Of a stretch of DNA of 64,000 nucleotides, positions 40,608 to 50,267 are shown piece by piece. The stretch is taken from contig NZ_SZXJ01000035.1 in the NCBI RefSeq assembly GCF_005281345.1, positions 124,001-188,000 of the forward strand. The letters run 5' to 3'. A program made the translations under genes and the position numbers. The notes below the pieces were generated by a model, which did not search any database, had not been told where the DNA came from, and saw nothing but the letters and a program-made list of their open reading frames with translations. Origin of the DNA: Citrobacter sp. wls619 (GTDB lineage: Bacteria; Pseudomonadota; Gammaproteobacteria; Enterobacterales; Enterobacteriaceae). The stretch's first letter is position 1. Each line of letters begins with the position of its first letter.

Positions 40608-42062
40608 TCAGGACATTAAGGGCAGCAATTGCTGATAGATACGACGGAAGGTTTCCCGACGTTGTTGATACCAAGCATGTTGCTCTGCATCAGGGTAATG
40701 CGCCTGCTCCAGCACCAGTTGAGGCAGTAAGTCAGTGAGTGGTTGTTGTGGATTCATCGCAATTTGCGCCAGCCGGGCTGCGCCCAGGGCAGGACCGACA
40801 TCGCCCCCGGTACGGTAATCCAGCTGCAGTCCGCTGATATCCGACAACATCTGCCGCCAGTATTCACTACGCGCCCCACCACCGATGAGCGTAATGCTGG
40901 CCGGTGTAACGCCACAGGCATGTACCACATCCATACCGTCAGCTAAGGCGAATCCCACACCTTCAAGTACCGCTCGCGCCAGTTCTGCCGGACCATGCTG
41001 ATGCGTCAGGCCAAAAAAGACGCCTTTCGCCTGCGGGTTATTGTGCGGCGTACGTTCCCCGGACAGATAGGGTAAAAACCAGACCGGCTCAGCGTGTTCA
41101 TCCGCCTCTTGCGCAGCAGCAATCAACGCAGGAACGCTCGCCAGTCCGGTTAATTTTGCCGCCCAGTCGAGGCAGGATGCGGCGCTCAGCATCACTGACA
41201 TCAGATGCCACCGTTCAGGCAACGCATGGCAGAAGCTGTGTACCGCACTTTCTGGTTTACTGAGAAAGCCGTCGCTTACGGCAAAGTAGACGCCGGACGT
41301 ACCCAATGACAGCATTGCCTGGCCTGCATTCATCATCCCTACGCCAACCGCACCCGCCGCGTTATCGCCACCACCCGCAACGACCGCAACCTCTGACATG
41401 CCCCAGGATTGCGCGATACCAGGCAACAGCGTTCCGGTAATCGCACTGCCCTCGTACAAGGCCGGCATATGCGCACGAGTCAGCTGGCACGCCGCCAACA
41501 TGACGTCACTCCAGTCACGTTTCGCGACATCCAGCCACATCGTACCTGCGGCATCCGACATATCGCTGGCAAACTCGCCGGTCATACGCAGACGCAGGTA
41601 ATCTTTCGGCAGCAGGACTTTATCAACCTGGCTGAAAATGTCCGGTTCATGGCGCTGAACCCACAGCAATTTAGGGGCAGTAAAGCCAGGCATCATCAGA
41701 TTGCCGGTAATCACACGAGATTGCGGCACCTGATTTTCCAGCATCGCACATTCTTCGGCGCAGCGACCGTCATTCCACAGAATTGCCGGTCGCAGAACCT
41801 TCTGCTGCTTATCAAGCAGCGTCGCGCCGTGCATCTGCCCGGCAAGACCTAACGCCTTTACCTCGCTGAGAGAATGTTGCTGACCCAACGTTTTTACAGC
41901 ACGGTCCGTCGCCAGCCACCACTGTTCAGGATCCTGCTCCGACCATAGCGGATGAGGCCGCGAGACGGTCAGTTTCTCCGTATGCGAGGCCACCACATCG
42001 CCCTGCTCGTTCAGCAGAATGGCCTTTACGCCTGATGTACCAAGATCTATCCCGATATACAT
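40608..42062 (-). CDS. xylB: xylulokinase
   Basis: A 484-residue FGGY-family kinase that converts D-xylulose to xylulose 5-phosphate. N-terminal YIGIDLGTSGVKAILL (phosphate loop), GQMHGATLLD substrate site and the C-terminal LIGGGARSEYWRQMLSDI FGGY signature are visible. It lies 72 bp behind xylA, with an intercistronic hairpin between them. Confidence 0.96.
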   Translation of the reverse strand: MYIGIDLGTSGVKAILLNEQGDVVASHTEKLTVSRPHPLWSEQDPEQWWLATDRAVKTLGQQHSLSEVKALGLAGQMHGATLLDKQQKVLRPAILWNDGRCAEECAMLENQVPQSRVITGNLMMPGFTAPKLLWVQRHEPDIFSQVDKVLLPKDYLRLRMTGEFASDMSDAAGTMWLDVAKRDWSDVMLAACQLTRAHMPALYEGSAITGTLLPGIAQSWGMSEVAVVAGGGDNAAGAVGVGMMNAGQAMLSLGTSGVYFAVSDGFLSKPESAVHSFCHALPERWHLMSVMLSAASCLDWAAKLTGLASVPALIAAAQEADEHAEPVWFLPYLSGERTPHNNPQAKGVFFGLTHQHGPAELARAVLEGVGFALADGMDVVHACGVTPASITLIGGGARSEYWRQMLSDISGLQLDYRTGGDVGPALGAARLAQIAMNPQQPLTDLLPQLVLEQAHYPDAEQHAWYQQRRETFRRIYQQLLPLMS

Positions 42063-42085
42063 AGGGTATCGTTCCTTAAAGAAAG

Positions 42086-42111
42086 GCCCGGTAGCGAATC
42101 GCTATCCGGGC
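42086..42111. other. intercistronic hairpin xylA-xylB
   Basis: GCCCGGTAGCG / CGCTATCCGGGC can pair almost completely with a short loop. It may stabilise xylA mRNA or attenuate read-through to xylB. No strong U-run. Confidence 0.5.
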
Positions 42112-42134
42112 TTACGGACGTACTCAGCAGTCCA

Positions 42135-43457
42135 TTATTTGTCGAACAAATAATGGTTTACCAGATTTTCCAGCTGTTCCTGATGGCCGCTCTGATGCAC
42201 CGGTGCCAGGTTATGTTGTTCAGCGTACTGCGCAATTTCCGTCAGCGTCATCTGACCTTTCAGAATTTGCTGGCCCAGCTCACCATTCCAACCGGCATAA
42301 CGTTTTGCCACGCGCTGATCCAGGCCACCGTCTTCAATCATATGGGCCGCAATTTTCAGCGACAGCGCCATGGTATCCATCGCACCAATATGACCATAGA
42401 ACAGATCGTATTTATCGGTACTCTGACGACGGACTTTGGCATCAAAGTTCAGGCCACCAGTGGTAAAACCGCCCGCTTTCAGGATTTCGTACATGACCAG
42501 CGCATTCTCTTCTACGCTGTTCGGGAATTGGTCGGTATCCCAGCCCAGTTGTGCGTCGCCACGGTTCGCATCGACGGAACCAAATAGCCCCAGAGCAATC
42601 GCCGTAGCGATTTCGTGGTGGAACGAATGGCCTGCCAGCGTGGCATGGTTGGCTTCAATATTCAGTTTGATCTCTTTTTCCAGACCGAACTGCTTGAGGA
42701 ATCCGTAAACGGTCGCAGCATCGTAGTCATACTGGTGTTTCGTGGGTTCTTGCGGCTTCGGTTCGATCAGTAAGGTGCCCTGGAAACCGGTTTTGTGTTT
42801 ATGCTCGACCACCAGTTGCATAAAGCGGCCAATCTGCTCACGTTCCTGACGCAGGTCGGTATTAAGCAGCGTTTCATAACCTTCACGGCCGCCCCACAGA
42901 ACGTAGTTCTCGCCACCTAATTTATGTGTGGCATCCATGGCAGTCACGACCTGCGTGGCCGCCCAGCTGAAGACTTCCGGGTCCGGGTTAGTCGCCGCGC
43001 CTGCGCCATAACGTGGGTTAGTAAAGCAGTTTGCCGTACCCCACAGCAGTTTCACGCCGCTCTGTTCCTGTTTTGCCGCCAGCACATCCACCATCTGGGC
43101 AAAGTTATTTTTATACTCTTTCAGTGACGCGCCTTCAGGCGAGACGTCAACATCATGGAAGCAGTAGTAAGGCACATTCAGCTTATGGAAAAACTCAAAG
43201 GCCACATCCGCTTTACGTTTTGCCAGCGCCAATGCCTCACCCGGCTGTTGCCACGGACGGTCGAAGGCCCCCATACCGAACATATCCGCGCCGTTCCAGC
43301 AGAAAGTGTGCCAGTAGCAGGCGGCAAAGCGCAGATGATCTTCCATGCGCTTGCCCAGCACGATTTCATCAGGGTTGTAATGGCGAAATGCGAGTGGGTT
43401 AGTGGATTTTGTACCTTCAAAACGAACGCGATCGAGTTGGTCAAAATAAGCCTGCAT
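42135..43457 (-). CDS. xylA: xylose isomerase
   Basis: A 440-residue class II xylose isomerase that converts D-xylose to D-xylulose using two divalent metals. Active-site His in [45 protein letters not shown] and FDAKVRRQS metal ligands are intact. ATG 43457 ([15 protein letters not shown]) matches the E. coli start; ten extra codons upstream to 43487 are not conserved. The gene is divergent from xylR, and the shared control region follows. Confidence 0.96.
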   Translation of the reverse strand: MQAYFDQLDRVRFEGTKSTNPLAFRHYNPDEIVLGKRMEDHLRFAACYWHTFCWNGADMFGMGAFDRPWQQPGEALALAKRKADVAFEFFHKLNVPYYCFHDVDVSPEGASLKEYKNNFAQMVDVLAAKQEQSGVKLLWGTANCFTNPRYGAGAATNPDPEVFSWAATQVVTAMDATHKLGGENYVLWGGREGYETLLNTDLRQEREQIGRFMQLVVEHKHKTGFQGTLLIEPKPQEPTKHQYDYDAATVYGFLKQFGLEKEIKLNIEANHATLAGHSFHHEIATAIALGLFGSVDANRGDAQLGWDTDQFPNSVEENALVMYEILKAGGFTTGGLNFDAKVRRQSTDKYDLFYGHIGAMDTMALSLKIAAHMIEDGGLDQRVAKRYAGWNGELGQQILKGQMTLTEIAQYAEQHNLAPVHQSGHQEQLENLVNHYLFDK

Positions 43458-43816
43458 AATAAGCTCCATAATCAGGTAATACGGCAAGTAAACTGCGATA
43501 CAGTCATACTGGAATTTCCTGATTTATTGCTCAATTACGTTATTTCACACCGCCATTAAGAGAATACCCAAATGTGCGCTGGCTCCCAAAAATGCACACT
43601 GAATAAGCAATTAAAAAAGCGATCGCGATCGGCTCTTCATCAATAAACAAAAAACCGTAATACGCAGATAAGAAATGACAATTGTCTTCCTGGTCGGGGT
43701 GTGTGAATTTTGCGTAGCGTTACGCAAATAAGAAATTTGTCACGCTTCATCAAGTAGTCGCACCTGCGGTTTTGGTAGTATCGACAGGCCACATTAACCT
43801 TTCAGGATAGGCTCTT
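43458..43816. promoter_or_regulatory. xylA-xylR divergent control region (xylFGH absent)
   Basis: 359 bp without a gene. It contains the palindrome CGATCGCGATCG (about 43620-43631) and two direct repeats TACGCAGATAAGAAAT (43661) and TACGCAAATAAGAAAT (43721) spaced exactly 60 bp apart. These are candidate XylR half-sites. E. coli has the xylFGH transporter operon between xylA and xylR; here it is missing. Confidence 0.6.
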
Positions 43817-44995
43817 ATGTTTGATAAACGACACCGTATCACCCTATTATTTAATGCTAATAAAGCCTATGACCGCCAGGTGGTAGAGGGCGTAGGTGAA
43901 TATTTACAGGCATCGCAATCCGAGTGGGATATATTCATTGAGGAAGATTTCCGTGCCCGTATTGATAATATCAAAGACTGGTTAGGCGACGGTGTTATTG
44001 CTGATTATGACGATGATGACATTGCACAATTACTTGCCGATGTCGATGTTCCCATCATCGGTGTCGGGGGTTCCTACCATCTTGAAAGCGATTATCCACC
44101 CGTCCATTACATTGCGACTGATAACCATGCACTGGTGGAAAGCGCTTTTTTGCATCTAAAAGAAAAAGGGGTCAACCGATTCGCATTTTATGGTCTGCCC
44201 TCTTCCAGCGGCAAGCGCTGGGCTGCCGAGCGTGAATATGCCTTTTGCCAGTTGGTCGCCAAAGAGAAGTACCGTGGCGTTGTTTATCAGGGGCTGGAAA
44301 CCGCACCCGAAAACTGGCAACACGCGCAAAATCGACTGGCGGACTGGCTGCAAACTTTACCCCCGCAAACCGGTATTATCGCCGTGACCGACGCGCGTGC
44401 GCGGCATGTTCTGCAGGCCTGCGAGCATTTGCATATCCCGGTGCCGGAAAAACTGTGTGTTATTGGGATCGATAACGAAGAACTCACCCGTTACCTGTCC
44501 CGGGTCGCGCTGTCATCCGTTGCTCAGGGCGCGCGACAGATGGGCTATCAGGCAGCAAAACTTCTGCACCGCTTACTGGCGAATGAAGAACTGCCGCTGC
44601 AACGCATTCTGGTGCCTCCGGTACGCGTCGTGAATCGTCGTTCAACCGACTATCGCTCACTGACCGATCCCGCCGTCATTCAGGCAATGCATTTTATCCG
44701 CAACCATGCCTGCAAAGGCATCAAAGTCGAGCAAGTGCTGGATGCAGTAGGGATTTCACGTTCGAATCTCGAGAAGCGCTTTAAAGACGAGGTCGGGGAG
44801 ACCATCCACGCCGTGATTCATGCCGAAAAACTGGAAAAAGCGCGTAGCCTGTTGATCTCCACGACGCTCGCAATAAACGAAATTTCACAAATGTGCGGCT
44901 ACCCGTCGTTGCAGTATTTCTATTCCGTTTTCAAGAAAGAATACGATACGACGCCAAAAGAGTATCGTGACATGAACAGTGAGGTGATGCTGTAA
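43817..44995 (+). CDS. xylR: xylose operon activator XylR
   Basis: A 392-residue regulator with an N-terminal LacI/periplasmic-binding-type xylose-sensing domain (about 1-275) and a C-terminal AraC-type pair of helix-turn-helix motifs (about 285-390: VEQVLDAVGISRSNLEKRFK and INEISQMCGYPSLQYFYSVFKKEY). It activates xylA when xylose is bound. Length equals E. coli. It stands alone here, close to its target promoter. Confidence 0.95.
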   Translation: MFDKRHRITLLFNANKAYDRQVVEGVGEYLQASQSEWDIFIEEDFRARIDNIKDWLGDGVIADYDDDDIAQLLADVDVPIIGVGGSYHLESDYPPVHYIATDNHALVESAFLHLKEKGVNRFAFYGLPSSSGKRWAAEREYAFCQLVAKEKYRGVVYQGLETAPENWQHAQNRLADWLQTLPPQTGIIAVTDARARHVLQACEHLHIPVPEKLCVIGIDNEELTRYLSRVALSSVAQGARQMGYQAAKLLHRLLANEELPLQRILVPPVRVVNRRSTDYRSLTDPAVIQAMHFIRNHACKGIKVEQVLDAVGISRSNLEKRFKDEVGETIHAVIHAEKLEKARSLLISTTLAINEISQMCGYPSLQYFYSVFKKEYDTTPKEYRDMNSEVML

Positions 44996-45005
44996 GGGGA
45001 ATTGT

Positions 45006-45034
45006 GCCGGATAGCGGTTTCGCCTTATCCGGCC
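45006..45034. repeat. REP unit between xylR and bax
   Basis: GCCGGATAGCGGTTTCGCC...TTATCCGGCC palindrome between convergent genes. Confidence 0.75.
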
Positions 45035-45041
45035 TGTGGAA

Positions 45042-45866
45042 TTACATATGCGCGGCGATTAAACGCTGGTTATCCTGGTACATCGCGAACAGATAGTTAT
45101 TGTAACTCTGTCCTTTGGTGGAGTACCCCTTCAGCTTATGGATCATCGCGGTCGCTGTCACTTCCTGATCGGCTTTACGCAACTGCGCGCGCGATTTACG
45201 GAAGGAAGAGTATGCCGGGTGCGTGTTCAGGTTAATGACATAGGCATTCACCGACTCTTTTACCGATTCAAACTGTGAGTAGCCTTTCACCTTACCGGGT
45301 GCATTGTTGCAGCGGCCTTTGACACATTTCATGCCAAACAGGTTGTTATTGCTACGCGCCAGTTTCGATGTGCCCCAACCGCTTTCAGCCGCAGCCATAG
45401 TCGCCACCATACTGGTAGGGATGATGTCTACGCGCTCAAGCAGCGTATTCCATGGAATTTTACGCGTGTTACCAGACCAGCTCACCTTGTAGCGTTTCGC
45501 GATATCTTTCATACGCGTACGCTCAGTCGGTGACCAGCGATTCTGGTACTGCTTTGAGATCAGCCAGTTACGGTCCGCCGTAATGGCAGCATTTTGACTG
45601 GTAATATAAGGCATAACCGTCCGGAGAAACGCTTTTTTCCTTGGTGTTCCGGAAGGGTATTTTCGCAAATCAGGAAGTGAACTACTCTTTGCACTATTGC
45701 GAGAATACTCTTGTTTACTGCTTACCTGTGTATTACTTGCCTTGATTACCTGGGGCTTATGACTCGTTGTTGCCGTGTGTGTCTTTGCCAGCACCTCACC
45801 CGAAAATGCAATGGTGAGTAACATAAGAATCATTGCCCCATATCGTCGAATGGGAGTCAATATCAT
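45042..45866 (-). CDS. bax: glucosaminidase-domain protein Bax
   Basis: A 274-residue exported protein with an N-terminal signal/anchor (LMLLTIAFSGEVLA), a Thr/Ser/Lys-rich linker, and a C-terminal glucosaminidase domain (FlgJ-like) with TMAAAESGWGTSKLARSNNNLFG (catalytic Glu). It probably cleaves peptidoglycan glycan strands. Length and place next to malS match E. coli bax. Confidence 0.93.
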   Translation of the reverse strand: MILTPIRRYGAMILMLLTIAFSGEVLAKTHTATTSHKPQVIKASNTQVSSKQEYSRNSAKSSSLPDLRKYPSGTPRKKAFLRTVMPYITSQNAAITADRNWLISKQYQNRWSPTERTRMKDIAKRYKVSWSGNTRKIPWNTLLERVDIIPTSMVATMAAAESGWGTSKLARSNNNLFGMKCVKGRCNNAPGKVKGYSQFESVKESVNAYVINLNTHPAYSSFRKSRAQLRKADQEVTATAMIHKLKGYSTKGQSYNNYLFAMYQDNQRLIAAHM

Positions 45867-46084
45867 TAGGTCTCCTGGTCGGATTTAAACATTCCAACAC
45901 CTTATATTTTTCACAAAAATGAGAGATGAATCTCAAATCATATCAAAAATAGCCGTCAAGAGCACCCAAAGGAATAGTCCAATTCTGAAACTATGTCACG
46001 TACAAACCGTTCCGGGTGCGGTTAATTCGAAGAAAATGTGGAGGTTATCGCAAAATCAGGTCGTTTTTTGCGCGTGATCGCTCA

Positions 46085-46125
46085 CCCTCATCTCTCATCC
46101 GGGCAGAATCGCCGCTAAGGATGAG
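46085..46125. promoter_or_regulatory. candidate MalT boxes upstream of malS
   Basis: GGATGA-type MalT hexamers occur as TCATCC at 46095-46100 and GGATGAG at 46119-46125, with a further CCTCATC just left. malS belongs to the MalT regulon. The rest of the 316-bp bax-malS gap shows no gene. Confidence 0.5.
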
Positions 46126-46182
46126 TTTTCGCTCTGATTTCACTGGCAAACTGGCGTAAATCGCAGCATCAAGGACAGCATT

Positions 46183-48213
46183 ATGAAACTTGCCGCCGTT
46201 GCGCTGGTATTACTGCCCGGCATTGCCATCGCCTCATCATGGACTTCTCAGGGATTTCCTACCTTCGCAGCGGAAGGTACGGGTAAATTTGTCAGCCATG
46301 CAGCGTTGACGAAGGGTACTCGCCCTTTGACCCTGAATTTTGACCAACAGTGCTGGCAGCCTACAGATGCCATTAAACTCAATCAGATGCTGTCGCTAAA
46401 ACCCTGTGAAGGCACGCCGCCACAGTGGCGTTTATTTAAAGACGGCGATTACACATTGGAAGTCGATACCCGCTCCGGTACACCGACGCTAATGCTGTCA
46501 GTAAAAAACGTGGCAGATCCCGTCACCGCCCCGATCCGCCAGTGTCCAAAATGGGATGGCTCGCCGCTGGCGCTGGATGTGAGCCAGACCTTCCCGGAAG
46601 GCACCGTGGTACGCGATTACTATAGCCAGCAAACGGTAACGGTGAAAAACGGAACCATTACCCTGCAACCCGACGCGGCCAGCAATGGACTTTTACTGTT
46701 AGAGCGGGCGGAAACAGATGCCCCTGCCGCTTTCGACTGGCACAACGCCACGGTGTACTTCGTACTGACAGATCGCTTTGAAAACGGCGATCCGACTAAC
46801 GATCACAGCTATGGTCGTCGCAATGACGGTATGCAGGAAATTGGTACCTTTCACGGGGGAGATTTACGCGGGCTGACCAACAAACTCGACTACCTGCAAC
46901 GTCTGGGCATCAACGCCTTGTGGATCAGCGCGCCGTTTGAGCAAATCCACGGCTGGGTTGGCGGTGGTACTAAAGGCGATTTTCCCCACTATGCCTATCA
47001 CGGTTACTACACCCAGGACTGGACCACGCTCGACGCCAACATGGGTAACGAGGCCGACCTGCGCGCGCTGGTTGACGGCGCGCATCAACGCGGCATCCGC
47101 ATTCTGTTCGATATTGTCATGAACCATACCGGCTACGCCACGCTAGCTGATATGCAGGAGTACCAGTTTGGGGCGTTGTACTTGTCAGGTGAGGAACTGG
47201 AAAAAACGCTCGGTGAACGCTGGACGGACTGGAAACCCGTGTCCGGGCAGAGCTGGCACAGCTTTAATGATTACATCAACTTCAGTGATAAAGCCGCGTG
47301 GGAAAAATGGTGGGGGAAAAAGTGGCTCCGCACTGACATTGGCGACTACGACAATCCGGGTTTTGACGACCTGACCATGTCGCTGGCTTTCCTGCCCGAT
47401 CTGAAAACGGAGTCAACTACGCCTTCGGGTTTGCCGAATTTTTATCAACACAAGCCGGATACCCACGCCAAAGCTATCCCTGGTTATACGCCACGAGATT
47501 ATCTGACTCACTGGCTCAGCCAGTGGGTGCGTGACTACGGCATTGACGGTTTTCGGGTCGATACCGCTAAACATGTCGAGCTTCCGGCCTGGCAACAGCT
47601 AAAAGCGCAGGCCAGCTCAGCGTTGGCCGAATGGAAGAAAGCTAATCCAGACAAAGCGCTGGATGATAAACCCTTCTGGATGACCGGTGAGGCCTGGGGA
47701 CATGGCGTCATGCAAAGCGATTATTACCGCCACGGTTTCGATGCGATGATCAATTTTGACTATCAGGAGCAGGCGGCCAGGGCCGTCGATTGTCTGGCGA
47801 ATATCGATCTCACCTGGCAGCAGATGGCCGATAAATTGCAGGATTTCAACGTGCTAAGCTATCTCTCATCGCACGATACCCGGCTGTTCCGTGAAGGTGG
47901 AGACAAAGCCGCCGAGTTGTTATTGCTGACGCCTGGCGCGGTACAACTTTTTTACGGTGACGAGTCGGCACGCCCCTTCGGCCCAACCGGCTCAGATCCA
48001 TTACAGGGGACGCGCTCGCAGATGAACTGGCAGGACGTTAACGGGAAATCTGCCGCCAGCGTCGCGCACTGGCAGCGCATTAGCCAATTCAGGGCCCGAC
48101 ATCCCGCAATCGGAGCAGGTAAACAAACCACGCTTTCATTAAAGCAGGGATACGGATTTATCCGCGAACATGGCGACGATAAAGTCATGGTCGTGTGGGC
48201 TGGTCAACCCTGA
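46183..48213 (+). CDS. malS: periplasmic alpha-amylase MalS
   Basis: A 676-residue GH13 enzyme that trims long maltodextrins in the periplasm for the maltose system. Signal peptide residues 1-17 (cleaved after GIAIA). The catalytic set is Asp in GFRVDTAKHVE, Glu in WMTGEAWGHG and Asp in YLSSHDTRLF. Disulfide-prone cysteines are at the N-terminal part. Length equals E. coli MalS. Confidence 0.96.
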   Translation: MKLAAVALVLLPGIAIASSWTSQGFPTFAAEGTGKFVSHAALTKGTRPLTLNFDQQCWQPTDAIKLNQMLSLKPCEGTPPQWRLFKDGDYTLEVDTRSGTPTLMLSVKNVADPVTAPIRQCPKWDGSPLALDVSQTFPEGTVVRDYYSQQTVTVKNGTITLQPDAASNGLLLLERAETDAPAAFDWHNATVYFVLTDRFENGDPTNDHSYGRRNDGMQEIGTFHGGDLRGLTNKLDYLQRLGINALWISAPFEQIHGWVGGGTKGDFPHYAYHGYYTQDWTTLDANMGNEADLRALVDGAHQRGIRILFDIVMNHTGYATLADMQEYQFGALYLSGEELEKTLGERWTDWKPVSGQSWHSFNDYINFSDKAAWEKWWGKKWLRTDIGDYDNPGFDDLTMSLAFLPDLKTESTTPSGLPNFYQHKPDTHAKAIPGYTPRDYLTHWLSQWVRDYGIDGFRVDTAKHVELPAWQQLKAQASSALAEWKKANPDKALDDKPFWMTGEAWGHGVMQSDYYRHGFDAMINFDYQEQAARAVDCLANIDLTWQQMADKLQDFNVLSYLSSHDTRLFREGGDKAAELLLLTPGAVQLFYGDESARPFGPTGSDPLQGTRSQMNWQDVNGKSAASVAHWQRISQFRARHPAIGAGKQTTLSLKQGYGFIREHGDDKVMVVWAGQP

Positions 48214-48389
48214 TCCCAACAGGCTTCTCGTGCTCAACGGCGCGGGAAGCCAGATTCAATATAAAAAACTATCCAGCAAAAAATCTGCAGCACAAAACAT
48301 CAATTCGGCTCTGTAGGCCTGATTTGCACCCCGCCATAGGTAGCGCTATGGTTAGCCACTTTAATACTGAGTTCGACAGACCACCTGCT

Positions 48390-49640
48390 ATGACATTCTC
48401 ACTTTTTGGCGACAAATTTACCCGCCATTCAGGCATCACACGCCTGATGGAGGACCTCAACGACGGCTTACGCACCCCAGGCGCTATCATGCTCGGCGGC
48501 GGTAATCCGGCACAAATTCCAGAGATGCAAAATTACTTTCAGTCTCTGCTGGCAGAGATGCTGGAAAACGGCAAAGCCACTGATGCGCTTTGTAATTATG
48601 ACGGTCCACAAGGTAAAACCGAGCTACTGTCTGAGCTGGCGAAACTACTACGTGAGAAGCTGGGTTGGGATATCGAACCACAAAATATTGCACTGACAAA
48701 TGGCAGTCAGAGCGCGTTTTTCTACTTATTCAACCTCTTCGCCGGCCGTCGTGCCGATGGAACCACCCGAAAAGTGTTGTTCCCGTTGGCACCGGAATAC
48801 ATTGGTTATGCCGATTCAGGGCTCGAAGAAGACCTTTTCGTTTCAGCACGCCCAAACATCGAACTGTTACCGGAAGGCCAGTTTAAGTATCACGTTGACT
48901 TTGAACACCTGCATATCGGCGAAGAGACGGGCATGATTTGCGTGTCACGTCCGACGAACCCGACCGGCAATGTGATCACCGATGAAGAGCTGATGAAGCT
49001 GGACCGGCTGGCCAATCAGCATGGAATTCCGCTGGTTATCGATAACGCCTATGGTGTCCCCTTCCCCGGCATCATCTTTAGCGAAGCGCGTCCGCTGTGG
49101 AACCCAAACATTGTACTGTGCATGAGCCTTTCCAAGCTGGGGCTGCCGGGCTCTCGCTGCGGCATCATTATTGCTAATGAAAAAATCATCACCGCCATCA
49201 CCAATATGAACGGCATTATCAGCCTTGCGCCTGGCGGAATGGGTCCGGCAATGATGTGCGAAATGATTAAGCGCAACGACCTTCTGCGCCTGTCCGAAAC
49301 GATAATCAAACCGTTTTATTATCAGCGTGTTCAGCAGACGATTGCGATTATTCGCCGCTATTTATCTGAAGATCGCTGCCTGATTCATAAACCAGAAGGG
49401 GCGATTTTCCTGTGGTTATGGTTCAAGGATTTACCGATTTCCACCGAGCTGTTATATCAGCGCCTGAAAGCGCGCGGTGTCCTGATGGTGCCTGGCGACT
49501 ATTTCTTCCCAGGGCTGGATAAACCCTGGCCGCATACCCATCAGTGCATGCGGATGAACTATGTGCCGGAGCCGGAGAAAATCGAAGCTGGCGTGAAGAT
49601 TCTGGCTGAAGAGATAGAACGCGCCTGGCTGGAAGGCTGA
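48390..49640 (+). CDS. avtA: valine-pyruvate aminotransferase AvtA
   Basis: A 416-residue PLP aminotransferase of fold type I that interconverts valine/2-oxoisovalerate with alanine/pyruvate. Substrate motif ALTNGSQSAFFYLFNLF, RPTNPTGNVIT, and the PLP lysine in CMSLSKLGLPGSRCG are visible. Start at ATG 48390 (MTFSLFGDKFTRHSG) fits the E. coli protein; an in-frame Met at 48348 is possible. Neither start has a strong ribosome site. Confidence 0.93.
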   Translation: MTFSLFGDKFTRHSGITRLMEDLNDGLRTPGAIMLGGGNPAQIPEMQNYFQSLLAEMLENGKATDALCNYDGPQGKTELLSELAKLLREKLGWDIEPQNIALTNGSQSAFFYLFNLFAGRRADGTTRKVLFPLAPEYIGYADSGLEEDLFVSARPNIELLPEGQFKYHVDFEHLHIGEETGMICVSRPTNPTGNVITDEELMKLDRLANQHGIPLVIDNAYGVPFPGIIFSEARPLWNPNIVLCMSLSKLGLPGSRCGIIIANEKIITAITNMNGIISLAPGGMGPAMMCEMIKRNDLLRLSETIIKPFYYQRVQQTIAIIRRYLSEDRCLIHKPEGAIFLWLWFKDLPISTELLYQRLKARGVLMVPGDYFFPGLDKPWPHTHQCMRMNYVPEPEKIEAGVKILAEEIERAWLEG

Positions 49641-49647
49641 CGAGAAC

Positions 49648-49669
49648 CCCGACCTCTGTGCAGGTCGGG
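49648..49669. terminator. hairpin between convergent avtA and ysaA
   Basis: CCCGACCT - CTGTGC - AGGTCGGG, an 8-bp perfect stem after the avtA stop and before the ysaA stop. The tail is not a clear U-run. Confidence 0.55.
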
Positions 49670-49676
49670 ACTCGCT

Positions 49677-50150
49677 TTACAGCGGTTGTGACCGCAGACG
49701 CTGCCGCTGAATACTCACAGCATCAATACACTGCAACGCGCTGGTCGGGCAGGCTTCTACACACGCCGGTCCCGTCTCGCGATGCCAGCACAAATCGCAT
49801 TTTATCGCCTGCACCCGCGACGAACGGGCAACGACATTCATTGCCCCAAACGGGCAGGCCAGCATACAGCTTTTGCAGCCAATACAACGAGTCTGTTCAA
49901 CGAAGATATGCCCATGTTCACGACGAATGGCGTGAGTTGGACACACATTCGCACAGGGAGCGTCTTCGCATTGATGACAAGCGACCGCCGTCGTAAAGGC
50001 GTCGTCTTTGATCACCCGAATTCGCGGGACAAACGCAGAAGAAGAGACCGACGCACAATCCTGGTTTTCCTGATGCGCGACGACACAGGCAACTTCGCAG
50101 GTACGACACCCAATACACTTCGCCGCATCCGCCATAATAAACGCGTTCAT
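49677..50150 (-). CDS. ysaA: 4Fe-4S electron-transfer protein YsaA (HycB/HydN type)
   Basis: A 157-residue ferredoxin-like protein with four Cys clusters: CIGCRTCEVAC, CHQCEDAPCANVC, CIGCKSCMLAC and CDLCWHRETGPACVEAC. This is the layout of the iron-sulfur subunits of hydrogenases and formate/DMSO reductases. The redox partner is unknown; no large subunit is adjacent. ATG 50150 matches the E. coli N-terminus. Confidence 0.9.
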   Translation of the reverse strand: MNAFIMADAAKCIGCRTCEVACVVAHQENQDCASVSSSAFVPRIRVIKDDAFTTAVACHQCEDAPCANVCPTHAIRREHGHIFVEQTRCIGCKSCMLACPFGAMNVVARSSRVQAIKCDLCWHRETGPACVEACPTSALQCIDAVSIQRQRLRSQPL

Positions 50151-50267
50151 TGCCCCCTCCCTTTGCATGAAAACAACAGATTGCCAGAGAGACTGCCCCC
50201 GTCGCTTTGATCGGACAGGGGAAACGGTTAAATAGTGTCAGGTGTCTGAATGACGCCTGGCATGCGC

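Noticed and set aside
43615-43635. CGATCGCGATCG palindrome as a possible attachment or restriction-type element
   Set aside because: Short alternating GATC-type palindromes arise easily; no integrase, repeat pair or other mobile gene lies nearby.
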